The notes under the pieces: generated by a model
Databases searched by the model: none
The model's input: only the letters and a program-made list of their open reading frames with translations
Told to the model about the DNA's origin: nothing
Position numbers and translations under genes: made by a program
In this document: positions 25,345 to 33,547 of the stretch, piece after piece
How positions within the stretch are numbered: position 1 is the stretch's first letter
Layout of the letters: each line of letters begins with the position of its first letter
Origin: Sporosarcina sp. FSL W8-0480
GTDB taxonomy: Bacteria > Bacillota > Bacilli > Bacillales_A > Planococcaceae
Direction: 5' to 3'
Length of the DNA: 64,000 nt
Assembly: GCF_037963765.1 (NCBI RefSeq)
Contig: NZ_CP150166.1
Span: 2,177,501-2,241,500 of the forward strand

Positions 25345-26400
25345 TTATTGAACCGTGTATTTCTTAATCGCCGGAATGATATCATTACCGATAATTTCAA
25401 TGTTCTTCATGATTTTCTCAAATGGTACTCCACCAAAGTCAATTTGGGCCATAAAGCGCTGCATGCCGTAAAGCTCATATTGATAAAGCAGTTTTTCGAT
25501 AATTTGTTCCTTACTCCCTACCATTAACGCATCACGCGTGTCGGGTGCTTGGGCGAATTGCTGTTTCGGGTAGCCGCCGCCACGAATTGCTTGGAAACCT
25601 CCATTAATATGTGGGTACATACCTTGAAGAGCTTCTTTTGTCGTTTCTGCAACGTAGAACAAGCTTGTTGTCGCAATCGGTAAATCATTCGGCTCGAACC
25701 CACTACGCTGAGCCGCTTCGCGATAAGCTTCTACTGAAGGTTTAAAATTGATAGCTGGGCCACCCAATGTTGTCAACATCATCGGGATTCCCATATATCC
25801 AGCTTTAATGGCACTTGCCGGCGGGCCCCCAACTGCACGCCAAATCGGAAGTGAACCATTTTTCGGTTGCGGCAAAATCTGCGCATTTTGTAATGGTGCA
25901 CGGAATTGTCCTTGCCAAGTTATATATTCTTCTTCATTTATTTTTTTCAGCAGTTCCAATTTCTCTTCGAAAATTTCTTCGTAGTCTTGCAAATCTACAC
26001 CAAGGAGCTGATAGGCACCTACTCGTGATCCACGACCAGCAACAATTTCTGCCCGTCCATCCGATATCAAGTCGATTGTCGCAAAGTCTTCATATACGCG
26101 CACAGGGTCAGACACACTCAACACTGTTGCAGAACTTGTGATTTTAATCTTTTTTGTCGCTTGTGCAATGGCACCTAAGACAACGGTATGTGCTTGTGTT
26201 GTAAAGTAGCTTTGGTGACTTTCCCCGACACCGAAGACATCGATTCCCGCTTGCTCCGCCAATTGACTTGCTTCTATTAATTCGTTAATTCTTGTTTGGG
26301 CTGAAAGGCACTCGCCAGTCAAAGGATTCGGGATAAGATCACCCAATGAATAAAGTCCAAATTCCATCCCTTTTGAAGGGTCGATTCGATATTGTTCCAC
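25345..26400 (-). CDS. LLM-class flavin-dependent oxidoreductase
   Basis: A 351-residue luciferase-like monooxygenase. It has GVGESHQSYFTTQAHTVVLGAIA, SSATVLSVSDPVRVYEDFATIDLISDGRAEI and GRGSRVGAYQLLG, all typical of the FMNH2-dependent family. The GTG at 26400 follows AGGAGG by 7 nt and lies directly after the dioxygenase stop codon (the genes are nearly abutting). The neighbouring FMN reductase could supply its cofactor. Substrate unknown; context suggests aromatic or quinone-related compounds. Confidence 0.88.
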   Translation of the reverse strand: MEQYRIDPSKGMEFGLYSLGDLIPNPLTGECLSAQTRINELIEASQLAEQAGIDVFGVGESHQSYFTTQAHTVVLGAIAQATKKIKITSSATVLSVSDPVRVYEDFATIDLISDGRAEIVAGRGSRVGAYQLLGVDLQDYEEIFEEKLELLKKINEEEYITWQGQFRAPLQNAQILPQPKNGSLPIWRAVGGPPASAIKAGYMGIPMMLTTLGGPAINFKPSVEAYREAAQRSGFEPNDLPIATTSLFYVAETTKEALQGMYPHINGGFQAIRGGGYPKQQFAQAPDTRDALMVGSKEQIIEKLLYQYELYGMQRFMAQIDFGGVPFEKIMKNIEIIGNDIIPAIKKYTVQ

Positions 26401-26402
26401 TA

Positions 26403-27347
26403 TTAGTCCTCCTCGATTGGTTGCAGTATTTCTTCTATTTCAGCACGTCGACTTTCTAAAAATGGAGGCAGATCCAATTGTTCACCAAGGGTTTCGATAT
26501 CCCCGTCGATTGTAAAACCTGGTCCATCTGTCGCAATCTCGAATAGTATGCCGTTTGACTCCCGGAAGTATAGGCTCTTGAAGTAAAAGCGATCCACGAT
26601 ACCGGAAGAATGGAAGCCTCGGGTGCGTACTATCTCATCCCAGTAAGAAAGCTCTTCATCATTTTTCACACGGAACGCCAAGTGATGAATGCTGCCGCGT
26701 CCCGGTTTTTCAGTTGGCCCATCCAAAGATTTAACAACAATTTCGCCAAACACTTCACCACTAACTGATTGGAAAATCGCCTCGTCCTCCGAACGGGATA
26801 CTTCTGTGTACCCAAACATTTCCGTCAGCGTTTTTGCTAATTTTTCAAGTCTACGCACCGTGATTTCCACTGAACCCATTCCTTGAATCTGGTGTTCCAC
26901 CGGAACGGCTGATTTCCCCCATGTCTCCCAATGGCTAACTTTCGCGCCTTCTGATACAAGAAGTACCATGCGAAGCCCCTCATGATCTTCAAAGTGTAGA
27001 GCAGGTTTATTGGCGTACGTTGTTATGTCACCATGGTGAACACCATATTCCTCAAAACGTGACTTCCAATACAACAGGCTATCTTCCGTCGGTACCAGTA
27101 AACCAATTTGGGTGATGGCATTCGTTCCTCGGTATGTGCGTCCCGCGGCCGGTATCTCAAAGAAAGATAACTCCGTCCCCGGACTTCCTGTTCGATCGCC
27201 GTAAAATAAATGATACATTGTCGGCGAATCTTGGTTTACTGTCATTTTCACACGACGTAAACCAAGTATTTCTTTGTAAAATCGGTTATTCTTATTAGCC
27301 TCTTTCGTAATCATTGAAATATGATGATGACCCGGAATTGTATACAT
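26403..27347 (-). CDS. Ring-cleaving dioxygenase, MhqO family
   Basis: A 314-residue protein with two vicinal-oxygen-chelate (glyoxalase/extradiol) repeats. Candidate metal ligands are the His in GHHHISM (near residue 8), the His in SIHHLAFRV (near residue 219) and the Glu in ILFEIATDGPGF. Bacillus MhqO/MhqA/MhqE proteins degrade hydroquinone- or catechol-type compounds and are controlled by the MarR-type repressor MhqR, whose homologue is encoded directly upstream. AAAGGAGGG precedes the ATG. Confidence 0.88.
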   Translation of the reverse strand: MYTIPGHHHISMITKEANKNNRFYKEILGLRRVKMTVNQDSPTMYHLFYGDRTGSPGTELSFFEIPAAGRTYRGTNAITQIGLLVPTEDSLLYWKSRFEEYGVHHGDITTYANKPALHFEDHEGLRMVLLVSEGAKVSHWETWGKSAVPVEHQIQGMGSVEITVRRLEKLAKTLTEMFGYTEVSRSEDEAIFQSVSGEVFGEIVVKSLDGPTEKPGRGSIHHLAFRVKNDEELSYWDEIVRTRGFHSSGIVDRFYFKSLYFRESNGILFEIATDGPGFTIDGDIETLGEQLDLPPFLESRRAEIEEILQPIEED

Positions 27348-27400
27348 AACTATTTCCCTCCTTTTATTATTTGACTAATCAAGTGATGCAGTAAAAAAAA

Positions 27401-27841
27401 TTATCGCTTGGACATTTTTTCTTCGCTATTTTTCTGTACACGAGAAATTAGTGAATATAATGTTTTTTGTTCTTCTTCGGTTAGACTTTCATCAAAGAAT
27501 GAAGACTGAAATGCAAGTTGGGCATCAAAGGCATTATTCAACTTTTCACGACCTTTGCTTGTTAAAGAAATCGTTTTTGTCTTCCATTCCTGCTTACGTT
27601 CAACAAGTCCTTCTTTTTCAAGACGTGCCAGCATTCGTGATATGCCCCCTTGGGTTACCGTGACCTTGTCAGCTAAATCACATTGAGTTAACGGTTCATA
27701 AGTTGAAATTTGCATCAATACATCAAATTGTGCAGTCGTTAAATCGAATTGCTTTAAAAATTCATTGGAAAGCAAGTTGCTTTGATGCGTAAAGCGAACA
27801 AGACGCAGCCATATTAATGAACCACGGGTATTTTTATTCAA
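27401..27841 (-). CDS. MarR-family transcriptional regulator, MhqR-like
   Basis: A 146-residue winged-helix protein. The recognition helix region ([28 protein letters not shown]) and wing are standard MarR. The N-terminus ([29 protein letters not shown]) resembles MhqR of Bacillus, which senses quinones and hydroquinones. There are no conserved cysteines. The start is TTG at 27841, 10 nt after AAAGGGGAG. It lies at the head of the dioxygenase/monooxygenase/reductase operon. Likely repressor of its own operon. Confidence 0.8.
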   Translation of the reverse strand: MNKNTRGSLIWLRLVRFTHQSNLLSNEFLKQFDLTTAQFDVLMQISTYEPLTQCDLADKVTVTQGGISRMLARLEKEGLVERKQEWKTKTISLTSKGREKLNNAFDAQLAFQSSFFDESLTEEEQKTLYSLISRVQKNSEEKMSKR

Positions 27842-27906
27842 AACGGCTTCACTCCCCTTTCGTCAGTATCACTTTACCACTCACATGATAAAACAGCAAT
27901 AAAAAC

Positions 27907-27922
27907 GTCTTGAAATCAAGAC
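27907..27922 (-). promoter_or_regulatory. Candidate operator of the MhqR-like regulator
   Basis: Perfect dyad GTCTTGA-AA-TCAAGAC centred about 73 nt before the regulator's start codon. The 2-nt gap is too short for an RNA hairpin, which favours a protein-binding site. Confidence 0.5.
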
Positions 27923-27928
27923 AAAAAA

Positions 27929-27960
27929 ACAAGAATGCCAAAGTACATGTCATTCTTGTT
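27929..27960. terminator. Hairpin terminator upstream of the MhqR-type operon
   Basis: Stem AACAAGAATG/CATTCTTGTT followed on the minus strand by seven T. The 27961-28201 interval to its right contains no convincing gene; a 62-codon plus-strand frame there lacks a ribosome binding site. Confidence 0.65.
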
Positions 27961-28201
27961 TCTTAATTTGTAAAGATACCTCGTGCAACAAAAGAATACT
28001 TTTCACGTTTTAACAATTATTAACTTATACGAGAAATTCACTTCACCTTCAATGAAACAAGCGCATTGTGTATGGCCTCAAGTTTCGTTTCAAGCCGGTG
28101 CAAGGGATAAAAGGATACAAAAATCGGGAATCCGATTTGCTATATCAAATTTAGCAATTGTTCCATTTTGAATATGCCCCCTCTAATTTATTGTAATGAA
28201 A

Positions 28202-28226
28202 AGGCTCCCCAGCCAAGCTGGAGAGC
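28202..28226 (-). terminator. Terminator of the DUF1659-DUF2922 pair
   Basis: Stem GGCTCTCCAGC/GCTGGGGAGCC with a short loop and T-run on both sides. Confidence 0.85.
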
Positions 28227-28234
28227 CATTTTTG

Positions 28235-28453
28235 TTATGCTTTTACAAGTTCGTCAACTGTACGCTCGATAATGCGAGCACCTCTTACAGTCGCAAGAAA
28301 AGAGCCATCCACTTCGAACACTTGCGAATCGATAATTTCCTGCATGGCTGCTTCTACTTCTTCTGGTGTCAAATCAGCGCGTGGCTCGTCCACTGTTAGG
28401 GATGTCTGTCGTCCCGCAGCAGTCATGAAGTTCAATTGTAATGTTTTCGCCAT
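28235..28453 (-). CDS. DUF2922 protein
   Basis: A 72-residue protein of the DUF2922 family (KTLQLNFMTAAGRQTSLTVDEPR, TPEEVEAAMQEIIDSQVF). The family is a small soluble alpha/beta protein of Firmicutes with no known function. It is almost always encoded next to a DUF1659 gene, as here. AGGGG precedes the ATG. Confidence 0.88.
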   Translation of the reverse strand: MAKTLQLNFMTAAGRQTSLTVDEPRADLTPEEVEAAMQEIIDSQVFEVDGSFLATVRGARIIERTVDELVKA

Positions 28454-28479
28454 TCCTCATTTCCCCTTTCGAATTAGTA

Positions 28480-28698
28480 TTAGTTCATAAGTTCTGCTGT
28501 TTCTACTCGTTCTGCTCCGATTAATGGATATTCGGAGAGCTGTGCCAATTGTGTAAGGGCAATGTATAGGCTGTCAGCCGTCACCCCTTCTGCGATGCCG
28601 CGGTAGGACTTTGTTTTCTTGATCAATTTCCCATCATGCGTAATCCCGCCATCGAAGTACACCTTTCCAACTGCATTTCTGAATTCGATCGATGCCAT
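28480..28698 (-). CDS. DUF1659 protein
   Basis: A 72-residue DUF1659 protein (EFRNAVGKVYFDGGITHDGK, KTKSYRGIAEGVTADSLY, ALTQLAQLSEYPL). It has the paired arrangement with DUF2922 seen in many Bacillales. AAAGGAGGGG precedes the ATG. Function unknown. Confidence 0.88.
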   Translation of the reverse strand: MASIEFRNAVGKVYFDGGITHDGKLIKKTKSYRGIAEGVTADSLYIALTQLAQLSEYPLIGAERVETAELMN

Positions 28699-28851
28699 CT
28701 GCTTTCCCCTCCTTTCACATACTATATAGACTCGAAAAGGGGAAAAGGATACTGACTTCTAGAATCTTTTTTAAAAAGATTTTATACTCCTTGAAAAACG
28801 AACATACATTCCCTATAATGAAACCAAGCACAATGAAGGAGCGATGATCTA

Positions 28852-29208
28852 ATGCTCATCCCACAAGAGGCCCTTCCACATTTTGAAAATATGATTTACC
28901 TTCCTATGGTTCTAACTATATTGGCTAAAGACCAGCAAACTTTCGAAACGGGTATCTTTAAATTACAAGCACCATATATAAAGCTGACCAATCATGCTAT
29001 CAATGCTGTCCAAACTGAAATGAAGGAGTCATCGGACTATTTACGTCAAAACAAAATGAAGCTACTACGAGGCGACATGGGAGATATGTTTACTACATAC
29101 ATATTTCTATACCACGGACGGGAAGAGCAGCGACGTTATTTGAATGTACGATTGAAAAACCGGACTGAAGAGTTACTGGAACTGTATCTGAATTCTGGTC
29201 CCCATTGA
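28852..29208 (+). CDS. Small soluble protein, possibly YhjD-like
   Basis: A 118-residue protein. The segments MIYLPMVLTILAKDQQ, HAINAVQTEMKES and YIFLYHGREEQRRYLNVRLKNRTEELL suggest a helical protein like the small Bacillus sporulation protein YhjD, but I hold this only loosely. AAGGAG lies 10 nt before the ATG. It is the only plus-strand gene in this part. Confidence 0.6.
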   Translation: MLIPQEALPHFENMIYLPMVLTILAKDQQTFETGIFKLQAPYIKLTNHAINAVQTEMKESSDYLRQNKMKLLRGDMGDMFTTYIFLYHGREEQRRYLNVRLKNRTEELLELYLNSGPH

Positions 29209-29282
29209 ATTTCCACTTGTTTCAGTTCCTTACGACTGCTGGAGCCTTTCCCTTATAGAAGGTGACCAGATAACATTTTTAC

Positions 29283-29549
29283 TCATTCAAAATCCTTTGC
29301 GGAAAGAGATTTTAAAAGTTCAGAAGTTGACATTCCTTTTCCTAATTTATATTCTTTATTGCTTTCTTCTATCATTTGTTTAAGTAAAGGATTCTTTTCA
29401 ACATCGGATTTAATAGAAACTTCATCCTCTTCCTGAAGTACAAGGGTGAACCTTCCCTTCCCAGGAAGAGAAAATTGTAAGACCGAATTATCACGATTCA
29501 TATTTGCAATGCGATTCATAAGCTCTTCTGATGATTCAATATATCTCAT
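29283..29549 (-). CDS. Uncharacterised 88-residue protein
   Basis: A soluble acidic protein. The N-terminal part (YIESSEELMNRIANMNRDNS) is helical, the middle is beta-rich (FSLPGKGRFTLVLQEEDEVSI) and the C-terminus is helical (MSTSELLKSLSAKDF). The pattern loosely recalls antitoxin-type proteins, but no toxin gene lies beside it. GGTGGTG precedes the ATG. Confidence 0.5.
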   Translation of the reverse strand: MRYIESSEELMNRIANMNRDNSVLQFSLPGKGRFTLVLQEEDEVSIKSDVEKNPLLKQMIEESNKEYKLGKGMSTSELLKSLSAKDFE

Positions 29550-29627
29550 AAAATCACCACCGCTTTCAATTTTCTTTATTATTACACATTAGGGAATTAC
29601 ATATCAGACAAATGATGCTGTTACTAC

Positions 29628-30005
29628 CTATTCTTTTAGCGGTAACTCAGGTTCGTTTTCACTGTATCTAGAATATGTCCAACCGCCTATTCCCATCTTC
29701 GAACACGTTTTGTCCTGACAGCTGAAGAGATAGGTTTGCTTGTCTGTCCTAACCGAGACCCCGTAAAAATACGGATAACCCCCTCCCTTATTTCGATCCA
29801 CACCTGTAGCAATGGCACGAATCTTATCCGTCTCAGTAAGCTTTTGATACTCTTCACTTTCAACGACAAGCTGCACCATCTCGCTCAAAATAATCTGATC
29901 CTTATCATTCGGCGTGTACATCCCTAACCAATAATCCTTCCCAAAATGGTATACGTTTAAGAGAATACTTACTACCTATAAAAACAATATAACCCCCTTT
30001 TTCAT
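29628..30005 (-). pseudogene. Membrane-anchored protein with in-frame amber codon (uncharacterised)
   Basis: A 97-residue frame begins at 29921, but it has no ribosome binding site. Upstream and in the same frame, an ATG at 30005 follows AGGTGGGG and encodes MKKGVILFL, then TAG (29978-29976), then VVSILLNVYHFGKDYWLG leading directly into the 97-residue part. Without the stop this would be a 125-residue protein with an N-terminal signal anchor and a soluble domain (VSVRTDKQTYLFSCQDKTCSKMG). So the gene is disrupted by one nonsense mutation or needs suppression. No family recognised. Confidence 0.7.
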
Positions 30006-30102
30006 GCTATTCCCCACCTTTCCTCTCTACCTGATTTATATGTGTAATTTAATTCTTGTTCAACTAAGAACTAAGCCCACTACTCTATAACTGTTATCTA
30101 CT

Positions 30103-30540
30103 TTAAAGTCCTTTTCCAGTAATTATTTTAAATAGAATTTCCGAGTCCTTTATTGGCATTTTTATATATTTTGCCTGACCTTCTGCAATTATCTCTAATC
30201 TATCCCTATTTGGAGTTACCCATATTGCATAATTGATCGAGCCCAAGCTAAAACGATATTCAGGAGGAAAAGCCATTTCCACCTCAATGTTTTCTTCCCA
30301 TCCTGCGTTTTCAATTATTTCGACAACGGTCTCTATTTCATGTGATTTCACAACTTCTTTTATACTTTTATATCCTTCACTTTGGCGTTCTTCAACTGTA
30401 AACGGTTTCATTTCAATATGTTTATTTTGTGGTGTCTCTGCTTCTATTTCTTTTGATGCTTTTAAACTTTTTTCTTGATTACAGCCAATTAATGCAAAAC
30501 ACAATACGACAAAAAATGTAAAAGTAGCAATCCTTTTCAA
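30103..30540 (-). CDS. Lipoprotein (uncharacterised)
   Basis: A 145-residue protein with a signal peptide and lipobox LIGC (Cys20). The mature part is charged and contains a beta-strand pattern near its end (YRFSLGSINYAIWVTPNRDRLEII). The start is TTG at 30540, 8 nt after AAGGGG. Not recognised. Confidence 0.6.
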   Translation of the reverse strand: MKRIATFTFFVVLCFALIGCNQEKSLKASKEIEAETPQNKHIEMKPFTVEERQSEGYKSIKEVVKSHEIETVVEIIENAGWEENIEVEMAFPPEYRFSLGSINYAIWVTPNRDRLEIIAEGQAKYIKMPIKDSEILFKIITGKGL

Positions 30541-30641
30541 ACATTACACCCCTTAGAATTAGACGATACTTATCAAATAAAGTCTCATTTCTTTGTTCAA
30601 ACAATCTGCTTCCGGATACACGTTTTAGAACACAAGAAAAC

Positions 30642-30675
30642 CACCCTACGCCGTAGCAAGCCAAAGGGTGGTTCA
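30642..30675. terminator. Hairpin in the gap before the hsdR remnant
   Basis: Stem AACCACCCT/AGGGTGGTT. The rest of the 30541-30832 gap shows another short GAGAG/CTCTC hairpin near 30727-30755 and no open frame worth reporting. Confidence 0.45.
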
Positions 30676-30832
30676 CGCAAAAAAATAAAGTTTTGACAAC
30701 CACCACCCTGACGGTATAGGTTGCAGGGAGAGGCAGCTTGCGCTTCTCTCTTTTAGTATATTCCTATTATACTTAAAATAAACCTTTAAGTGAAATGAAT
30801 AGATTTGGGATGTCAGGAACATGTAAGTCTAT

Positions 30833-31003
30833 TCACCGCAATTCATCATTCAATGGTACAACAACCTCATCTAACGTCTTTCTCCATTGCCGCTTCATTT
30901 CCGCCCCATATCTCAACGGCTTCGCATCCGGATGAACCTCTTTATACTTATCAAACTCTTTACTATTAATAATAATCCCGCAGATATTCGGAATTGGTTC
31001 TGT
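30833..31003 (-). pseudogene. Remnant of a second hsdR: C-terminal 56-57 codons and stop
   Basis: On the minus strand this reads TEPIPNICGIIINSKEFDKY then KEVHPDAKPLRYGAEMKRQW and ends VVVPLNDELR plus a stop. It is nearly the same as the C-terminus of the intact HsdR at 33380-36541. At the DNA level the two copies are about 88% alike by eye, with one in-frame 3-bp difference. Similarity begins exactly at the stop codon and fades with indels near 31020. There is no upstream part of hsdR here; arsC follows directly. Confidence 0.88.
30833..31003 (+). repeat. Direct repeat (left copy) flanking the arsenic genes
   Basis: Matches 33380-33547 in the same orientation, about 88% identical. Together the copies bracket arsC-arsB-arsR. 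Confidence 0.85.
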
Positions 31004-31043
31004 CCGTCACTGATAATGGATTCGAAACCCATGCCAATGACCC

Positions 31044-31463
31044 TTATTCACCAGTTTTAGCGAAGTGTTCAATCCTTGCACCGATTTCATCACGTACCCG
31101 TTGGAAAAATGCCCACTTTTCTTCATCCGTTCCTTCTGCCTTTGCTGGGTCATCAAACCCCCAATGGGCACGTTTAACATGTGAGGGTGTCATCGGACAC
31201 TTATCAGCAGCATCTCCACAAAGCGTTACGACGAAATCTGCATCATTCAAGATTTGTGTATCGATAATATCCGAAATTTGATTTGAAATGTCGACCCCGA
31301 CCTCATCCATCGCTCTAATTGCATTCGGATTGACTCCATGTGCTTCAATTCCTGCACTAAGAACTTGCCATTCTTCACCAAGATATTTTTTTCCCCATCC
31401 CTCAGCCATTTGGCTACGGCATGAGTTGCCTGTACATAAGAAATATAGTGTTTTCTTCGGCAT
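31044..31463 (-). CDS. arsC: Arsenate reductase, thioredoxin-coupled
   Basis: A 139-residue low-molecular-weight phosphatase-like reductase that converts arsenate to arsenite. The catalytic P-loop is CTGNSCRS (Cys10, Cys15), and the redox pair is in [12 protein letters not shown] (about Cys82 and Cys89). These match the S. aureus pI258/B. subtilis type. AGAGGGG precedes the ATG. Last gene of arsR-arsB-arsC. Confidence 0.96.
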   Translation of the reverse strand: MPKKTLYFLCTGNSCRSQMAEGWGKKYLGEEWQVLSAGIEAHGVNPNAIRAMDEVGVDISNQISDIIDTQILNDADFVVTLCGDAADKCPMTPSHVKRAHWGFDDPAKAEGTDEEKWAFFQRVRDEIGARIEHFAKTGE

Positions 31464-31487
31464 AATGAAAATCCCCTCTGTAGTGTT

Positions 31488-32786
31488 TTAGTGTATAAGT
31501 GATAACCATAAATACAGTCCAATTAGTGTAATTAGGAGTGTAGGTACTGTTAAGATAATACCTGTTTTAAAATAGGTACCCCAAGATATTTTCACACCTT
31601 TTTGTGATAAGACATGCAACCATAATAAAGTGGCCAATGAACCGATTGGTGTAATTTTTGGACCTAAATCTGAACCGATGACATTTGCATAGATCAAAGC
31701 CTCACGAATCGACCCTGTAGTATTCGTATCTGCAATGGCTAAGGCGTTGATCATTACTGTTGGCATATTATTCATGATTGACGACAAAATCGCAGCAATA
31801 AAGCCCATTGAAATCGTTCCTATAAACAAGCCTTGATCTGCTGCCAATTGAATAAGGTCAGCTAAAACACTGGTCAGACCAACATTTCGCAACCCATAGA
31901 CGACTACGTACATCCCTATAGAAAAGAATACAATGGCCCAAGGTGCCCCTTTTAGTACTTGCTTTGTGTGAACAGCTGGACTTCTTTGTGCCATAATCAT
32001 AAAGAATATAGCCATTATCCCAACGACTATTGAAACAGGAAGCCCCGTAATTCCACTCGAGAAATAACCGATAAGCAAAATACCTAATACTACCCAAGAA
32101 AGCCGAAACATTTTTCCATCTTTTATGGCATCTTTCGGTTCTTTTATATCTGATACTTTATAGTCTCTCGGGATACTCTTACGGAAGAATAAATACAGCA
32201 CTAAAATACTCGCACTTAGTGAAAATAAATTGGGAACAATCATTCGGGATGCATATTCGACAAATCCGATACCGAAAAAGTCCGCTGAAACAATATTAAC
32301 CAAGTTACTTACAACTAACGGCAACGAAGTGGTATCTGCAATAAAACCACTTGCAATAATGAATGGAAAAATCATCTTATCACTGAAATTCAGATTACGT
32401 ACCATCGCAAGTACAATTGGAGTTAAAATAAGTGCTGCTCCATCGTTTGCGAACAAGGCTGCCACAATCGCTCCAAGGATACTGACATAAACAAACATGC
32501 GAATACCGCTGCCCTTTGCTAATCTCGCCATATGTAACGCGGACCACTCGAAGAAACCAATTTCGTCTAAGATTAAAGAGATAATAATGATGGCGATGAA
32601 AGCAAGAGTAGCATTCCAAACAATTCCTGTTACATCAATAACATCTTGAAAATCAACTACTCCTACTAACAAAGCAATAATTGCTCCAATACAAGCAGAC
32701 CATCCAATCGATAAATTTCTAGGCTGCCAAATAACAAAAATAAGTGTGATTATAAAAATCAATGATGCGATAATAACCGAAACCAA
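31488..32786 (-). CDS. arsB: Arsenite efflux permease ArsB
   Basis: A 432-residue protein of the ArsB/NhaD superfamily with about 12 membrane helices ([20 protein letters not shown] and [21 protein letters not shown] are characteristic). It exports arsenite and antimonite. It starts with TTG at 32786 just after GGAGGAGAAGG, 13 nt downstream of arsR, and is followed 24 nt later by arsC. It is the ArsB type rather than the Acr3 type. Confidence 0.95.
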   Translation of the reverse strand: MVSVIIASLIFIITLIFVIWQPRNLSIGWSACIGAIIALLVGVVDFQDVIDVTGIVWNATLAFIAIIIISLILDEIGFFEWSALHMARLAKGSGIRMFVYVSILGAIVAALFANDGAALILTPIVLAMVRNLNFSDKMIFPFIIASGFIADTTSLPLVVSNLVNIVSADFFGIGFVEYASRMIVPNLFSLSASILVLYLFFRKSIPRDYKVSDIKEPKDAIKDGKMFRLSWVVLGILLIGYFSSGITGLPVSIVVGIMAIFFMIMAQRSPAVHTKQVLKGAPWAIVFFSIGMYVVVYGLRNVGLTSVLADLIQLAADQGLFIGTISMGFIAAILSSIMNNMPTVMINALAIADTNTTGSIREALIYANVIGSDLGPKITPIGSLATLLWLHVLSQKGVKISWGTYFKTGIILTVPTLLITLIGLYLWLSLIH

Positions 32787-32801
32787 CGTACCTTCTCCTC
32801 C

Positions 32802-33149
32802 TTATTGACAACAAACACGAAGTCCTTGTGCCTCTAACTCAGCAATTGATTGATCCTGCTTTGGAAGATGCTCAAGGATGCTATTAATAAATGCATAATC
32901 TTCATGACTTTCATTAATCGAGAAGAAAACCCATTGCCCTCTGCGTTCTTCTTCAACTAACTTGATATCTCTAAGTTTCCGCAAGTGCTGGCTAATCGCA
33001 GGCTGACTCATCTTAAAAATCTCAACAAATTCACAAACACAACATTCATGTGACTTGAGTAATTTCATCATCGTTAAACGTGTCGGATCACCAAGCAATT
33101 TTAATAGTTGTGATGCCCTTTGTAAATTCGTATTTTCATTTTTATCCAC
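32802..33149 (-). CDS. arsR: Arsenic-responsive repressor ArsR
   Basis: A 115-residue ArsR/SmtB winged-helix repressor. The metal site is the cysteine cluster in SHECCVCEF (start of the alpha3 DNA-binding helix region), and MSQPAISQHLRKLRDIKLVEEERRG is the recognition helix. The C-terminus also ends in a Cys pair (RVCCQ). GTG start at 33149, 7 nt after GGAGGG. First gene of the operon; autoregulation is expected. Confidence 0.95.
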   Translation of the reverse strand: MDKNENTNLQRASQLLKLLGDPTRLTMMKLLKSHECCVCEFVEIFKMSQPAISQHLRKLRDIKLVEEERRGQWVFFSINESHEDYAFINSILEHLPKQDQSIAELEAQGLRVCCQ

Positions 33150-33188
33150 AGACCATCCCTCCAGTTCTTCACAATCATATAATCATAT

Positions 33189-33200
33189 GCTTATATAAGC
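33189..33200 (-). promoter_or_regulatory. Candidate ArsR operator
   Basis: Perfect 12-bp palindrome GCTTATATAAGC, 40-51 nt before arsR, within an AT-rich stretch that also offers -10 like hexamers (TATGAT). Confidence 0.45.
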
Positions 33201-33245
33201 AAGTGCATTTTTTTAATCGATTGAACCACCAATAAGAAATTAAAA

Positions 33246-33268
33246 AAGACTGCAAATCGCAGTCTCTT
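33246..33268. terminator. Terminator between hsdR and arsR
   Basis: Stem GACTGC/GCAGTC extended by A/T pairs, followed by T on both strands. It closes the hsdMSR transcript on the minus strand. Confidence 0.75.
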
Positions 33269-33379
33269 TTATTCATTCCGTATCGTTATGGCAGTTCAAG
33301 CTTAAATCCCCGCTCAATGAAGTTGTGTTTTATTGATTGAATTGTTTGTCGCGTAGGCACCTTTTAAAACACAGGCACC

Positions 33380-33547
33380 TCACCGCAATTCATCATTCAA
33401 AGGTACAACAACCTCATCTAACGTCTTTCTCCATTGACGTTTCATTTCCGGTCCGTACTTCAATGGTTTTGCATCTGGATGAACCTCTTTATACTTATCA
33501 AATTCCTTACTATTTATGATTCCACCGATATTCGGAATTGGTTCTGT
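33380..33547 (+). repeat. Direct repeat (right copy), the 3' end of intact hsdR
   Basis: Matches 30833-31003; see the remnant entry. This copy is joined to the full hsdR frame. Confidence 0.85.

Noticed and set aside
27983..28171. Plus-strand frame of 62 codons in the gap right of the MhqR-type operon
   Set aside because: No ribosome binding site and a composition unlike the neighbouring proteins.
29283..29549. Toxin-antitoxin module
   Set aside because: The 88-residue protein only vaguely resembles an antitoxin and no partner gene is adjacent.
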